From: Burkholderiales bacterium
GTDB taxonomy: Bacteria > Pseudomonadota > Gammaproteobacteria > Burkholderiales > Burkholderiaceae_C
NCBI GenBank assembly: GCA_947474755.1
Contig: CANJJE010000006.1
Span: forward strand, 1 to 64,000
DNA: 64,000 nt
Reading direction: 5' to 3'
The notes under the pieces were generated by a model. That model ran no database searches. It was not told the DNA's origin and saw only the letters and a program-made list of their open reading frames with translations. The first letter of the stretch is position 1; every line of letters begins with the position of its first letter. This document shows, in pieces, positions 40,139-49,605 of this stretch. A program made the position numbers and the translations under genes.

Positions 40139-41005
40139 TCATCCGAAGCGAGCGCCCGTACAGCGCTCCAGCCCTGCCAGATCACACCTTGTTTCCACCT
40201 CGCGGAAGCCCACCTGCTGCAAGCGCTGGCGCACCGGAGCACCCTGGTCGTGACCGTGCTCGAGCAGCAGCCAGCCGCCCGGGTGCAGTGACGCGGGCGC
40301 GCCATCTATCAGGCGATACAGGTCCGACAGACCATGCCCGGAGGCGACCAGAGCGCTGCGCGGCTCGTGATGCAGCGCGGCCAGGTGAGGGTCGCCAAGG
40401 GAAATATAGGGTGGGTTCGACAACGCAAGATGGAAGCGCTCTCCTGCCACGGCCGACCACCAGTCGCCCCGTGCCAGTGTGATGGGCAGGCCGAGCGACT
40501 TGGCGTTGCGGCGTGCGATCTCCAGCGCTGGCGCGCTGGCATCGACTGCGGTCACCGTCGCTGCCGGGCATCGGTGTTGGATCGCCAACGCGATCGCGCC
40601 ACTGCCGCAACCCAGGTCGACGACGCTGGCTGTGCCCTTCGACGGGAGTCGATCGCGAAGCACCGCCAGCCCCCAATCGACAAGCAGTTCAGTCTCAGGT
40701 CGCGGGATAAGCACTTGCGGGCCGACCTGCAGCACCAGCCCGCAGAACTCCGTTTGCCCCAGCAGATAGGCGAGTGGCTCGCCCGCGCGGCGTCGTTCCA
40801 GCCACTGTGCATACTGGATCGACTGCATGTCGCTCAGAGCCGTGTCGTCGTGGGCGATCAGCCAGCTTCGCGGCTGCAACAGCAGATGGGCCAGCATCAA
40901 TTGTGCGTCCAGCCGGTCCACGCCCGATACGAGAGCCGCGGTCAGCGCATCTGCGATGGTGGTGCTGGCACACACGTGAACGGGTGTTGCTTTGGGGCCG
41001 TTCAC
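40139..41005 (-). CDS. prmC: PrmC/HemK, release-factor glutamine methyltransferase
   Basis: 288-residue SAM-dependent enzyme that methylates the GGQ glutamine of release factors RF1 and RF2. The SAM motif [16 protein letters not shown] and the catalytic NPPY ([13 protein letters not shown]) are present, with an N-terminal helical domain. It overlaps the prfA stop by 4 bases (ATGA), so enzyme and substrate are co-translated. Unrelated to propane monooxygenase prmC. Confidence 0.95.
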   Translation of the reverse strand: MNGPKATPVHVCASTTIADALTAALVSGVDRLDAQLMLAHLLLQPRSWLIAHDDTALSDMQSIQYAQWLERRRAGEPLAYLLGQTEFCGLVLQVGPQVLIPRPETELLVDWGLAVLRDRLPSKGTASVVDLGCGSGAIALAIQHRCPAATVTAVDASAPALEIARRNAKSLGLPITLARGDWWSAVAGERFHLALSNPPYISLGDPHLAALHHEPRSALVASGHGLSDLYRLIDGAPASLHPGGWLLLEHGHDQGAPVRQRLQQVGFREVETRCDLAGLERCTGARFG

Positions 41006-42099
41006 GCGCCACCACTTTCCAGCAAGGCCAACTGCTCCGCCGCGCTGGCCGCCTGCAAGGCCGCGATGACCTCGTCCAGATCGCCATCGAGGATCGACTG
41101 CAACTTGTACAGCGTCAGGTTGATGCGGTGATCGGTCAGTCGCCCCTGCGGGAAGTTGTAGGTGCGGATGCGATCACTTCGGTCACCGCTGCCGATCAAG
41201 CCCTTGCGCATCGCAGCGTCCTTCGCCGCTCGCTCGTTGCGGTCCTTGTCGCGCAAGCGCGCTGCCAGCACCGCCATTGCCTTCGCCTTGTTGCGATGCT
41301 GGGAGCGGTCGTCCTGGCATTCGGCCACCAGCCCGGTCGGCAGGTGGGTGATGCGGATCGCACTGTCGGTCTTGTTCACGTGCTGGCCACCGGCACCGCT
41401 CGCGCGGAAGGTGTCTATTCGCAGGTCAGCCGGATTGAGCCGGATCTCCTCGGCCTCGTCAGGTTCTGGCAGCACCGCCACCGTGCAAGCGCTGGTGTGG
41501 ATGCGGCCCTGCGTTTCGGTGACCGGTACTCGCTGCACTCTGTGTCCGCCCGACTCGAACTTCAGCTGCGCATACACGCTCTCGCCTTCGATGCGGATCA
41601 CTACCTCCTTGTATCCACCGAGGTCGGACACGCTTTCTGACATCACTTCGGAGCGCCAGCCCTGGCGCTCGGCGTGGCGCAGGTACATTCGGGCGAGGTC
41701 GGCGGCAAACAGCGCCGACTCGTCGCCACCGGTGCCGGCGCGAATCTCGACGAAGGAGTTGCGTGTGTCGTCGGGATCGCGCGGCAGCAGCGCTGTCTGC
41801 AGTGCTTGGTGCAGATGTTCTGTGTCGGCCGTGGCGCTGACGAGCTCATCACGCGCGAAGCCGGCCATCTCCGGATCGTCGTAGGCGCGTTCGAGGATGG
41901 CCTGCGCGGCGGCTGCATCTTGTTCGCGGGACTCGTATTGACGAAACAGGTCGACGATGCAACCGACCTCGGCATATTCCCGGTTCACCGCGCGAAAGCG
42001 GCTCATGTCGTTCGACAGCGCAGGATCGTTCAGCGTGGCTTGCAGCTCAGTGAGCCGCAAGACCAAGCGCTCGAGCTGCTGTCGAAGAGAGGCTTTCAT
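41002..42099 (-). CDS. prfA: Peptide chain release factor 1
   Basis: 365-residue RF1 that reads UAA and UAG. The catalytic GGQ is in [20 protein letters not shown] and codon recognition falls in the central domain ([20 protein letters not shown]), including the P-x-T-like region. It is preceded by hemA with a 96-base gap and followed by prmC, the common hemA-prfA-prmC order. Confidence 0.97.
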   Translation of the reverse strand: MKASLRQQLERLVLRLTELQATLNDPALSNDMSRFRAVNREYAEVGCIVDLFRQYESREQDAAAAQAILERAYDDPEMAGFARDELVSATADTEHLHQALQTALLPRDPDDTRNSFVEIRAGTGGDESALFAADLARMYLRHAERQGWRSEVMSESVSDLGGYKEVVIRIEGESVYAQLKFESGGHRVQRVPVTETQGRIHTSACTVAVLPEPDEAEEIRLNPADLRIDTFRASGAGGQHVNKTDSAIRITHLPTGLVAECQDDRSQHRNKAKAMAVLAARLRDKDRNERAAKDAAMRKGLIGSGDRSDRIRTYNFPQGRLTDHRINLTLYKLQSILDGDLDEVIAALQAASAAEQLALLESGGA

Positions 42100-42195
42100 C
42101 GGAGGTCCGGGGTGATGACGGCTGACAGCGAGCGCGAGTGCTGCATCCCGAACAGGGACACGCGAGTCGCATCGCCTGATGCGGCGACGCTCAGG

Positions 42196-43515
42196 CTACA
42201 AGAACGAGTCGACGTCGTGGCCGGGCGCTGGCGCCGTCGGCTGACCCTTGCTGGCAGCGGGGCCGTTGCGCAGGAACAGCCGTGATACGGTCTGCGTCAA
42301 CTCGGCCCGGTGCTCGCCGGCGGTGGCGTTCAGCTCGACCATCGCGCCGTGCAGCATTTTCTGAGTCAACCCGCGTGACATCGATTCGAGCACGGCGTCG
42401 ATGCTCTCGCCCTTGGCGATCAGCTTGCGGGCGCGGGCGATCTCGCTGGCGCGCCACTCGTCGGCCCGCGCGTTCAGCGCCTGAATCAAGGGCACCGTGC
42501 CGCGCTGGCCCAGCCAGTTGACGAAGCCCTGCACGCCGGTCTCGATGATGGCTTCGGCTTGCTGCACCGCCGCCTGCCGCTTCTCGCCAGCGATCTGCAC
42601 CAGTGACGACAGGTCGTCGACCGTGTAGAGATACACGTCGGACAGGCGGCTGACTTCTGGCTCAATGTCGCGCGGCACCGCCAGATCGACCATGAAGATG
42701 GGCCGGCGCTTGCGCGCCTTCAGCGCACGCTCCACCGCACCAAGTCCGATGATCGGCAGCGTGCTGGCAGTGCAGGAGATCACCACATCGAACTCGGCCA
42801 GACGTTGTGGCAGGTCACCAAGCGGCAGCACTTCAGCGTTGAACTTGCTCCCGAGCTTCTCGCCGCGCTCACGGGTGCGGTTGGCCAGAGCCATCGACCG
42901 CGGCTTCCGCGCGGCGAAATGCGTGGCGACCAACTCGATCATCTCGCCCGCGCCAACGAACAGCACCTTGAGCTCGCTCAGATCCTCGAACAGCTGCGAG
43001 GCGAGCCGCACCGAGGCAGCGGCCATGCTGATCGAATGCGAGCCGATCTCGGTCGAGGTACGCACTTCCTTGGCGACAGCGAACGAGCGCTGGAACATCT
43101 GGTGCAGGGTGGTGCCCAGCGTGCCGGCGGTGTCGGCTTCGCGTACCGCCTGCTTCATCTGGCCGAGGATCTGCGGTTCGCCCAGCACCATCGAATCGAG
43201 CCCGCTGGCCACACGAAACGCGTGGCGCGCCGCGGCTTCGTTTTCGAGCACGTAGGCATGTTCGCGCAACGCGGCGCCCGACATGCCGCCGACTTCGGCC
43301 AACCAGTCGAAGGCCGGCACTACCAGCCCTGCATCCGCCCCGACATACAGCTCGGTGCGGTTGCAGGTGGAGACCAAAGCCGCCTCTGGTGATCGCTGCA
43401 GCCGCTGGCGGAAAGCGCGCAGTGTCGGTGCCAGCTGCTCGGCCGAAAATGCAAATCGCCCGCGCAGATCCAGCGGCGCGGTGGCGTGATTCAGTCCGAG
43501 AGTGAAGACGCTCAT
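42196..43515 (-). CDS. hemA: Glutamyl-tRNA reductase
   Basis: 439-residue first enzyme of the C5 haem pathway, reducing glutamyl-tRNA to glutamate-1-semialdehyde. The active-site cysteine is in STCNRTELYVG, with GEPQILGQMKQA and the NADPH-binding VLFVGAGEMIELVATHFA following, and a C-terminal dimerisation helix. The ATG at 43515 is the only sensible start. Operon hemA-prfA-prmC. Confidence 0.96.
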   Translation of the reverse strand: MSVFTLGLNHATAPLDLRGRFAFSAEQLAPTLRAFRQRLQRSPEAALVSTCNRTELYVGADAGLVVPAFDWLAEVGGMSGAALREHAYVLENEAAARHAFRVASGLDSMVLGEPQILGQMKQAVREADTAGTLGTTLHQMFQRSFAVAKEVRTSTEIGSHSISMAAASVRLASQLFEDLSELKVLFVGAGEMIELVATHFAARKPRSMALANRTRERGEKLGSKFNAEVLPLGDLPQRLAEFDVVISCTASTLPIIGLGAVERALKARKRRPIFMVDLAVPRDIEPEVSRLSDVYLYTVDDLSSLVQIAGEKRQAAVQQAEAIIETGVQGFVNWLGQRGTVPLIQALNARADEWRASEIARARKLIAKGESIDAVLESMSRGLTQKMLHGAMVELNATAGEHRAELTQTVSRLFLRNGPAASKGQPTAPAPGHDVDSFL

Positions 43516-43607
43516 ATCTGTCAGGCAAAATTTACAGCAAATCGCAATCCATGCCCAGCAAGTAACCCCCGAGATGACTTCGGGCGTCGCGATGACCCGG
43601 CCGCACC

Positions 43608-43880
43608 ATGAACTTTCTGGACCTTATCTGGCACATCCTTGATTTTGCGGCACCGGCGGTCTTGCTGGGCGTGATCAGTGCCACGGCTGCCAAGTGGCTG
43701 TGGCGGGGGGCGCTGCGTGGCACCCCCTGGCTCCAGCTCGGTGCCTGGGCGGCAGCGTCCAGCCTGCTGGCCTGTGTCGCAGGTCTGCTCATCACTGGCC
43801 GAGACGGCAAGATGGTCACCTACGCTGCCATGGTGCTGGCCTGCGCCGCCACCCTGTGGTGGCGCGCCCGCGGCCGTTGA
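43608..43880 (+). CDS. Small membrane protein, unknown function
   Basis: 90-residue hydrophobic protein with about three membrane segments (FAAPAVLLGVISATAAKWL, LGAWAAASSLLACVAGLLI, YAAMVLACAATLWW), joined by short charged loops. It is divergent from hemA (92 bases between starts) and convergent with miaB. No recognised family motif. Start ATG at 43608; the ribosome-binding site is weak. Position between conserved genes and consistent hydrophobicity argue that it is real. Confidence 0.65.
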   Translation: MNFLDLIWHILDFAAPAVLLGVISATAAKWLWRGALRGTPWLQLGAWAAASSLLACVAGLLITGRDGKMVTYAAMVLACAATLWWRARGR

Positions 43881-43899
43881 CTGCCCTGAGCGTCATGAC

Positions 43900-45240
43900 T
43901 CAGGCCACAACGGCTTCGCCGCGCAGGGAGTTCGGATTGGCCTGTGTCACCGTCACGTCGATCAACTGGCCGATGAGCCGCGGTGCGCCCTTGAAGTTCA
44001 CCTTGCGGTTACACACGGTGCGGCCCATGAGTTCGTCCGGATCCTTGCGCGATGGCCCCTCGACCAGGATACGCTGACGGCTACCGACCATCGCCTGACT
44101 GATGCGCTGCGCATTGGCTTCGATCGTTGCCTGCAGCTGCTGCAGCCGCTGAAGCTTGACCGTGTGCGGTGTGTCGTCGTTCAGGTTGGCCGCTGGCGTG
44201 CCGGGCCGAGGGCTGTAGATGAAGCTGAAGCTGGTGTCGAATGCAACGTCGTCGATCATCCTCATCATCTTGGCGAAGTCGTCTTCGGTCTCGCCTGGAA
44301 AGCCGACGATGAAGTCACTGGACAGGCTGAGCTGTGGCCGGACAGCGCGCAGCCTGCGCACCGTGCTCTTGTATTCCATCGCGGTGTAGCCCCGCTTCAT
44401 TGCCATCAGGATGCGGTCGCTGCCGTGCTGCACCGGCAGGTGCAGATGGTCGACGAGTTGCGGCACCTTAGCGTAGACGTCGATCAGTCTCTGGGTGAAC
44501 TCGTTCGGGTGGCTCGTGGTGTATCGAATTCGCTCGATGCCAGGAATTTCGGCCACATATTCGATCAGCAGGGCAAAGTCGGCGATTTCGCCGCTCGTGC
44601 CCATCGCGCCGCGGTAGGCATTGACGTTCTGTCCCAGCAGCGTGATTTCCTTGACGCCCTGGTCTGCCAGGACGGCCACTTCGACGAGCACATCGTCGAA
44701 GGGTCGCGACACCTCTTCGCCGCGGGTATACGGCACCACGCAGTAGCTGCAGTACTTCGAGCAGCCTTCCATGATCGACACGAAGGCGCTTGCGCCTTCG
44801 ACCCGCGCCGGTGGCAGGTGGTCGAACTTCTCGATCTCGGGAAAGCTGATGTCGACCTGGGCTCGCTGCTGGTCTGCACGCCGGTTCAGCAACTCGGGCA
44901 GGCGATGCAGCGTTTGCGGCCCGAACACTACATCTACATATGGCGCGCGCTCGATGATGGCCGCACCTTCCTGGCTGGCTACGCATCCGCCGACACCGAT
45001 CAGCACGCCCTTGGCCTTCAGGTGCTTGACGCGGCCGAGGTCACTGAACACCTTCTCCTGCGCTTTCTCGCGCACGGAGCAGGTGTTGAACAGGATCAGG
45101 TCTGCCTGCTCGACGTCTGCTGTCAGCTCGTAGCCTTGTGCGTCTCGCAGCACGTCGACCATCTTCCCCGAGTCATACTCGTTCATCTGGCAGCCGAAGG
45201 TCTTGACGAAGACCTTCTTGGAGACGGTGGGCACATTCAT
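43900..45240 (-). CDS. miaB: MiaB, tRNA-2-methylthio-N6-isopentenyladenosine synthase
   Basis: 446-residue radical-SAM methylthiotransferase acting on adenosine 37 of certain tRNAs. The N-terminal domain has [20 protein letters not shown] and binds one 4Fe-4S cluster. The radical-SAM motif is [17 protein letters not shown] (C-x3-C-x2-C), and a TRAM domain is at the C-terminus. The ATG at 45240 overlaps the stop of the upstream gene (ATGA), and no conserved sequence lies before it in frame. Confidence 0.96.
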   Translation of the reverse strand: MNVPTVSKKVFVKTFGCQMNEYDSGKMVDVLRDAQGYELTADVEQADLILFNTCSVREKAQEKVFSDLGRVKHLKAKGVLIGVGGCVASQEGAAIIERAPYVDVVFGPQTLHRLPELLNRRADQQRAQVDISFPEIEKFDHLPPARVEGASAFVSIMEGCSKYCSYCVVPYTRGEEVSRPFDDVLVEVAVLADQGVKEITLLGQNVNAYRGAMGTSGEIADFALLIEYVAEIPGIERIRYTTSHPNEFTQRLIDVYAKVPQLVDHLHLPVQHGSDRILMAMKRGYTAMEYKSTVRRLRAVRPQLSLSSDFIVGFPGETEDDFAKMMRMIDDVAFDTSFSFIYSPRPGTPAANLNDDTPHTVKLQRLQQLQATIEANAQRISQAMVGSRQRILVEGPSRKDPDELMGRTVCNRKVNFKGAPRLIGQLIDVTVTQANPNSLRGEAVVA

Positions 45241-45626
45241 GGCTTGCTCCAGGTCTGTGTGGCGGGGTTGAAGTTCCAGGCCTGCCGTTCTTGGACAGTT
45301 TTCGGCCACGGCTTGTTCTGGCGTTCTGCCGCACGCAGGATCCACAAATCCTTGATCATCCCGGTCGTGTCTTCGATCGTGTAGTGAACGGTATGGCTGC
45401 TGCCCGTCAGCGTGGTCGGCAACACCAGGAGGTTGTCGGTGCCATGCAGGCGGGCTCCTGGCGCCAACAGCGCCGGAGCACCATTGAGCATCACTGCGGG
45501 CGGTCCGTTGAAGGCGACAACACCTCGCAACGCGGTCGGGGGAAACTCGCGCGCCAGCTCCTGCGACCAGGTCGGTGCCGCAACGGTGATCATCAAGACT
45601 GTGAACAAGGCGCGACGCCGGTTCAT
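45237..45626 (-). CDS. Exported protein of unknown function upstream of miaB
   Basis: 129-residue protein with a Sec signal peptide ([20 protein letters not shown]). The mature part contains [20 protein letters not shown] and [20 protein letters not shown], a pattern seen in small periplasmic beta-rich proteins. The product was not recognised. ATGs at 45638 and 45689 would lengthen the N-terminus; 45626 gives a clean signal peptide. It overlaps miaB by 4 bases, implying translational coupling. Confidence 0.7.
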   Translation of the reverse strand: MNRRRALFTVLMITVAAPTWSQELAREFPPTALRGVVAFNGPPAVMLNGAPALLAPGARLHGTDNLLVLPTTLTGSSHTVHYTIEDTTGMIKDLWILRAAERQNKPWPKTVQERQAWNFNPATQTWSKP

Positions 45627-45742
45627 GGCAACGTCCATTGGCGGTGGAGAAACGGGGCGCTGCCAGCGGGCATGGAATCGCTGCAACATCGCACAGACAA
45701 AAGCGGCTCCGGGTCGTGAAGACGCGGAGCCGGCGGGGAATC

Positions 45743-45819
<77 letters not shown>

Positions 45820-45942
45820 TCAAGCCAAAAATTATAGCTGGCTGCGAGTCATCACAGAGGTTGCTTTGCTGCGATGGCGGGTTGCTCTGATCTGGTTCAT
45901 TCGCGCTATTCATTCGCAACCCCCCCTTTCAGCGTCCCAGGC

Positions 45943-47007
45943 ATGTTCAGTTTTTTCAAGAAGAGATCGCCCCCAGTCGCTCCGGTTGCGGCGGTTCCCG
46001 CTACAGCGGCTGCGGAGCCGATCGCCGCGTCCGTCGAGGAGCGGGCCATCGAGCGCAAGGGCTGGCTGGACAAGCTGCGCTCCGGGCTGCGCAAGACCGG
46101 TTCCGGCATCGCGCAGGTGTTCACGGGAACGCAGATCGACGATGCACTCTACGCAGACCTGGAGTCGGCGCTGTTGATGGCCGATGTCGGTGTCAAGGCC
46201 ACCGAGTACCTGCTAGTTGACCTGAAGCGGCGCGTCAAGGAAGCCCGGGTCAGCGACAGGTCAGCTGTCAAGGCCTTGCTGGCTGATGCGATTACCGACC
46301 TGCTGAAGCCGCTGCAACGTCCGCTCACTGTGGGCGAGCACACGCCGACGGTGATCATGGTCGTCGGCGTCAACGGTGCCGGCAAAACGACGAGCGTCGG
46401 CAAGCTGACACGCCACCTGGCCGAGAGCGGGCAGAAGGTGCTGCTCGCTGCGGCCGATACCTTCCGTGCGGCCGCGAAGGAGCAGCTCGCGGTCTGGGCT
46501 GGCCGCAATGGTGTCGAGATCGTCAGTCAGGTGGGCGGCGACCCGTCGTCAGTGACCTTCGATGCGGTGACTGCCGGCAAGGCCCGCGGCTGTGATGTTG
46601 TGATCGCCGATACCGCCGGCCGCTTGCCGACGCAACTGCACCTGATGGAAGAGCTGCGAAAGGTCAAGCGTGTGATCGGCAAGGCGCAGACCGGCGCACC
46701 GCACGAGGTACTGCTGGTCGTCGATGGCAACACCGGGCAGAACGCGCTGGCGCAGGTGAAGTCGTTTGACGACACCTTGCAGCTGACGGGATTGATCATC
46801 ACCAAGCTCGATGGCACCGCCAAGGGAGGCGTGCTGGCCGCGATTGCGCTTTGGGCTCGTGAGCGTGGTCCCGGTGCAGGAGGGGCTATCTCAAGAGAGA
46901 GTGGTGCCACCGGGCCGGTAGCGGTCTATTTCATCGGGGTCGGCGAGAAGCTCGAGGACCTGGAAACCTTCGACGCGCGCGAGTTTGCGACGGCATTGCT
47001 AGGGTGA
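45943..47007 (+). CDS. ftsY: FtsY, signal recognition particle receptor GTPase
   Basis: 354-residue SRP receptor that docks ribosome-SRP complexes at the membrane. The NG domain has GVNGAGKTTSVGKL, ADTFRAAAKEQL, DTAGRLPTQ and TKLDGTAKGG. The acidic N-terminal region is short. Between TKLDGTAKGG and FIGVGE there are about 18 extra residues (ARERGPGAGGAISRESGATG, near residue 305) compared with E. coli FtsY. The ATG at 45943 (MFSFFKKR) is the family-like start. Convergent with ffh. Confidence 0.95.
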   Translation: MFSFFKKRSPPVAPVAAVPATAAAEPIAASVEERAIERKGWLDKLRSGLRKTGSGIAQVFTGTQIDDALYADLESALLMADVGVKATEYLLVDLKRRVKEARVSDRSAVKALLADAITDLLKPLQRPLTVGEHTPTVIMVVGVNGAGKTTSVGKLTRHLAESGQKVLLAAADTFRAAAKEQLAVWAGRNGVEIVSQVGGDPSSVTFDAVTAGKARGCDVVIADTAGRLPTQLHLMEELRKVKRVIGKAQTGAPHEVLLVVDGNTGQNALAQVKSFDDTLQLTGLIITKLDGTAKGGVLAAIALWARERGPGAGGAISRESGATGPVAVYFIGVGEKLEDLETFDAREFATALLG

Positions 47008-47025
47008 GCGCGTCGAGGCGAGTGA

Positions 47026-48387
47026 TCAGCGCAGCCCGCCCATGCCCTTCATGCCCCCGAGCCGCTTCATCATCTTCATCATCCCGCCGCCCTTCATCTT
47101 TTTCATCATGTCGCGCATCTGCTCGAACTGGTTGAGCATGCGGTTGACATCCTGCACCTGAACGCCAGCACCGGCGGCGACGCGGCGCTTGCGAGTGGCT
47201 TTCAGCAGTTCGGGTTTGCGGCGCTCCAGTGGCGTCATCGAGCAGATGATGCCTTCCATGCGGCGCACGTCTCGCTCGGCCTTGTCCATGTCGACGTTGC
47301 CGGCCTTGGCGGTCATCTGCGATGGCAGCTTGTCCATCAACCCGGCCAGGCCGCCCATCTTCTTCATCTGAGAGATCTGCTGGAGGAAGTCGTTCAGGTC
47401 GAAGGCATCACCTGACTTCACCTTGTCGGCGAGCTTCTGTGCCGCAGCGATGTCGACACCCTGCGTGACCTGCTCGACCAGGGCCACGATGTCGCCCATG
47501 CCGAGGATGCGCCCGGCATGACGCTCGGCGTCAAAGACTTCGAGCCCGTCGATCTTCTCGCTGACGCCTGCGAACTTGATCGGCGCGCCGGTGATCTGCC
47601 GCACCGACAATGCGGCCCCACCGCGCGAGTCGCCGTCCATCTTGGTCAGCACGATGCCGGTCAGCGGCAGCGCCTCCCTGAACGCACGGGCAGTGTTGAT
47701 CGCGTCCTGGCCCTGCATCGCATCGACGACGAACAGCGTCTCGACCGGCTTCAGCGCTGCATGCAATGCGCTGATCTCTGCCATCAGTGCGTCGTCGATC
47801 GCCAGTCGGCCGGCCGTGTCGACGAGCAGCACGTCGAAGTAATGCTTGCGCGCGTAATCGAGCGCGGCGTTCGCGATGTCGATGGGCTTGTCGGTGGCAG
47901 TGGACGGAAACCACTCGGCGCCAGCCTGTTTCGTCACCATCTTCAGCTGCTCGATGGCCGCTGGCCGGTAAACGTCGGCCGATACCGTCAGCACCTTCTT
48001 CTTGCGTTTGTCGATCAGGTGCTTGGCAAGCTTGGCGGTGGTGGTCGTCTTGCCCGCGCCCTGAAGGCCCGCCATCAGGATCACCGCCGGAGGTTGTACC
48101 GTCAGGTTGATGTCGGAGACGCCTTCACCCATCGTCGAGGCGAGCTCGCGGTTGACGATGCCGACCAGTGCCTGCCCAGGGTTGAGCGATCCGACCACCT
48201 CGGTGCCCAGCGCCTTGTCCTTCACGCGCGCGATGAAGTCGCGCACCACCGGCAACGCGACGTCGGCTTCGAGCAGTGCCATGCGCACCTCGCGCAGCAT
48301 GTCCTGCACGTTCGATTCAGTGATGCGGGCTTGGCCGCGCATCGTCTTGACGGCGCGACTCAGGCGATCGGTGAGGGTGGAAGCCAT
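47026..48387 (-). CDS. ffh: Ffh, signal recognition particle protein
   Basis: 453-residue SRP54 GTPase that binds 4.5S RNA and signal peptides. MASTLTDRLSRAVKTMRGQA opens the N domain, the G domain has GLQGAGKTTTTAKL, DTAGR and TKMDGD, and the methionine-rich M domain ends in MMKMMKRLGGMKGMGG. The ATG at 48387 is the conserved start; six residues (MAAPAP) could be added from an ATG at 48405. Convergent with ftsY and divergent from the CcsA-like gene. Confidence 0.96.
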   Translation of the reverse strand: MASTLTDRLSRAVKTMRGQARITESNVQDMLREVRMALLEADVALPVVRDFIARVKDKALGTEVVGSLNPGQALVGIVNRELASTMGEGVSDINLTVQPPAVILMAGLQGAGKTTTTAKLAKHLIDKRKKKVLTVSADVYRPAAIEQLKMVTKQAGAEWFPSTATDKPIDIANAALDYARKHYFDVLLVDTAGRLAIDDALMAEISALHAALKPVETLFVVDAMQGQDAINTARAFREALPLTGIVLTKMDGDSRGGAALSVRQITGAPIKFAGVSEKIDGLEVFDAERHAGRILGMGDIVALVEQVTQGVDIAAAQKLADKVKSGDAFDLNDFLQQISQMKKMGGLAGLMDKLPSQMTAKAGNVDMDKAERDVRRMEGIICSMTPLERRKPELLKATRKRRVAAGAGVQVQDVNRMLNQFEQMRDMMKKMKGGGMMKMMKRLGGMKGMGGLR

Positions 48388-48462
48388 GGGCGCAGGCGCT
48401 GCCATGAATGGCTTGGCGCGAAAGTACACTTTGAAGATGAGTCTATCTTCGAAGGTGTCTCC

Positions 48463-49317
48463 GTGATTCCGGCGTCGTTTCCCGCGCTGCTGGCTCTGGT
48501 CAGCCTGCTGGCTCTGCTGGCCTACGGCCGCGCGACCACGGCGCCTGAAAGCGCGCCGGGTGGGCTGCGGACATATCTGCTGACAGGCTGGGGGCTGCAC
48601 GCCGCAGCGATCGTGATCGACATCTCGGGTGTCGGCACCGGCATCGAGGGCGCCCGATTCGGCTTTGCGCCGGCCCTGTCGGTGACGCTGTGGATGGTCA
48701 TCGCGGTGTACCTTCTGGAAAGCCGGTTCCTGCCCATCCGTGGTGTGCGGCGAGTACTTGCCTTGCTGGGCGCGCTGGCCGTGGTCTTGGCGCTCGGCTT
48801 CCCCGGCCAACTGCGACCGCATGCCGGCTCGCCGTGGGCGCCGATCCACTGGGTGCTCGGCATCGCCTCTTATGGCTTGTTCGGCGCGGCAGTGCTGCAC
48901 GCGGCGATGATGAATCGGGCTGATCGGCAGATGCGGCAGACCTTGCAGCCGGGCCGACTCGCCACCACAGGTGAGCCGCAGGAGCTCCCCCAGGGTGGGC
49001 CACCCATGGGGCTGCCGCTGATGCGATTGGAGCGGCTGACCTTCCGGTTCGTCTCGGCCGGTTTCGTCGTGTTGTCGTTGGCGATTTTCCTGGGCTGGAT
49101 CTTTGCCAATCCCTGGCGCTGGGATCACAAAGTTGTTCTGTCCGTGCTGGGCTGGCTGGTCTATGCAGGGCTGCTCGCTGGCCGTCGGCGCTTCGGCTGG
49201 CGCGGACCGCAGGCCACGCGCTGGGTCTATGGGGGTGCCGGGTTGCTGCTGCTGGCCTATGTCGGATCGAACTTCGTCTCCGAGGTCCTGCTGCACCGGC
49301 CGCCCGAAGTGCCATGA
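48463..49317 (+). CDS. CcsA/HemX-like cytochrome c assembly membrane protein
   Basis: 284-residue polytopic protein of the YpjD/CcsA-like family (cytochrome c assembly domain). Membrane segments are evident (LLALVSLLALLAYGR, VLALLGALAVVLALGF, FVVLSLAIFLGWIF and others), and the conserved HWVLGIASYGLFGAAVLHA contains candidate haem-ligand histidines. Role in haem delivery is inferred from family. The start is probably the GTG at 48463 with GAAGG upstream; no ATG precedes the first membrane segment. Divergent from ffh by 75 bases. Confidence 0.82.
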   Translation: MIPASFPALLALVSLLALLAYGRATTAPESAPGGLRTYLLTGWGLHAAAIVIDISGVGTGIEGARFGFAPALSVTLWMVIAVYLLESRFLPIRGVRRVLALLGALAVVLALGFPGQLRPHAGSPWAPIHWVLGIASYGLFGAAVLHAAMMNRADRQMRQTLQPGRLATTGEPQELPQGGPPMGLPLMRLERLTFRFVSAGFVVLSLAIFLGWIFANPWRWDHKVVLSVLGWLVYAGLLAGRRRFGWRGPQATRWVYGGAGLLLLAYVGSNFVSEVLLHRPPEVP

Positions 49318-49333
49318 CGAAGACCGCTGCGCG

Positions 49334-49594
49334 ATGAAATTCTTCCTGTTTCTGGGGCTGTTTTTTGTGGTGGTCTGGCTGATTCGCGGTGGCCGCCGCC
49401 GCGGTCTGCCCGGCTCGCCACCGCAGGCACCTGCCGTCCCCTCGGATGGTGGCAGTGAGGCTTCGAGCGAAAGCATCGTCGCCTGCGTCCACTGCGGCCT
49501 CCATCTGCCGAAAAGCGAGGCTGTCTCCAGCGCCGCGGGCTGGTTCTGCGGCGATGCTCATCGCCTCGCCCACGACGTCGCCAAGCCGCGCTGA
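49334..49594 (+). CDS. PP0621 family small membrane-anchored protein
   Basis: 86-residue protein: one N-terminal membrane helix (MKFFLFLGLFFVVVWLIRG), a basic stretch, a flexible linker, then a putative metal-binding part with CVHCGLHLPKSEA and a later C in WFCGDAHRLAH. This is the PP0621-family layout found next to pilS-pilR in many pseudomonads and betaproteobacteria. Function unknown. It sits 16 bases after the CcsA-like gene and 11 bases before pilS, so probably one operon. Confidence 0.8.
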   Translation: MKFFLFLGLFFVVVWLIRGGRRRGLPGSPPQAPAVPSDGGSEASSESIVACVHCGLHLPKSEAVSSAAGWFCGDAHRLAHDVAKPR

Positions 49595-49605
49595 AACCAT
49601 CTGCA

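Noticed and set aside
40139..41005. Link between prmC here (and prmA at 61.4 kb) and the propane monooxygenase prm genes
   Set aside because: These are methyltransferases with SAM and NPPY motifs; the shared names are coincidental.
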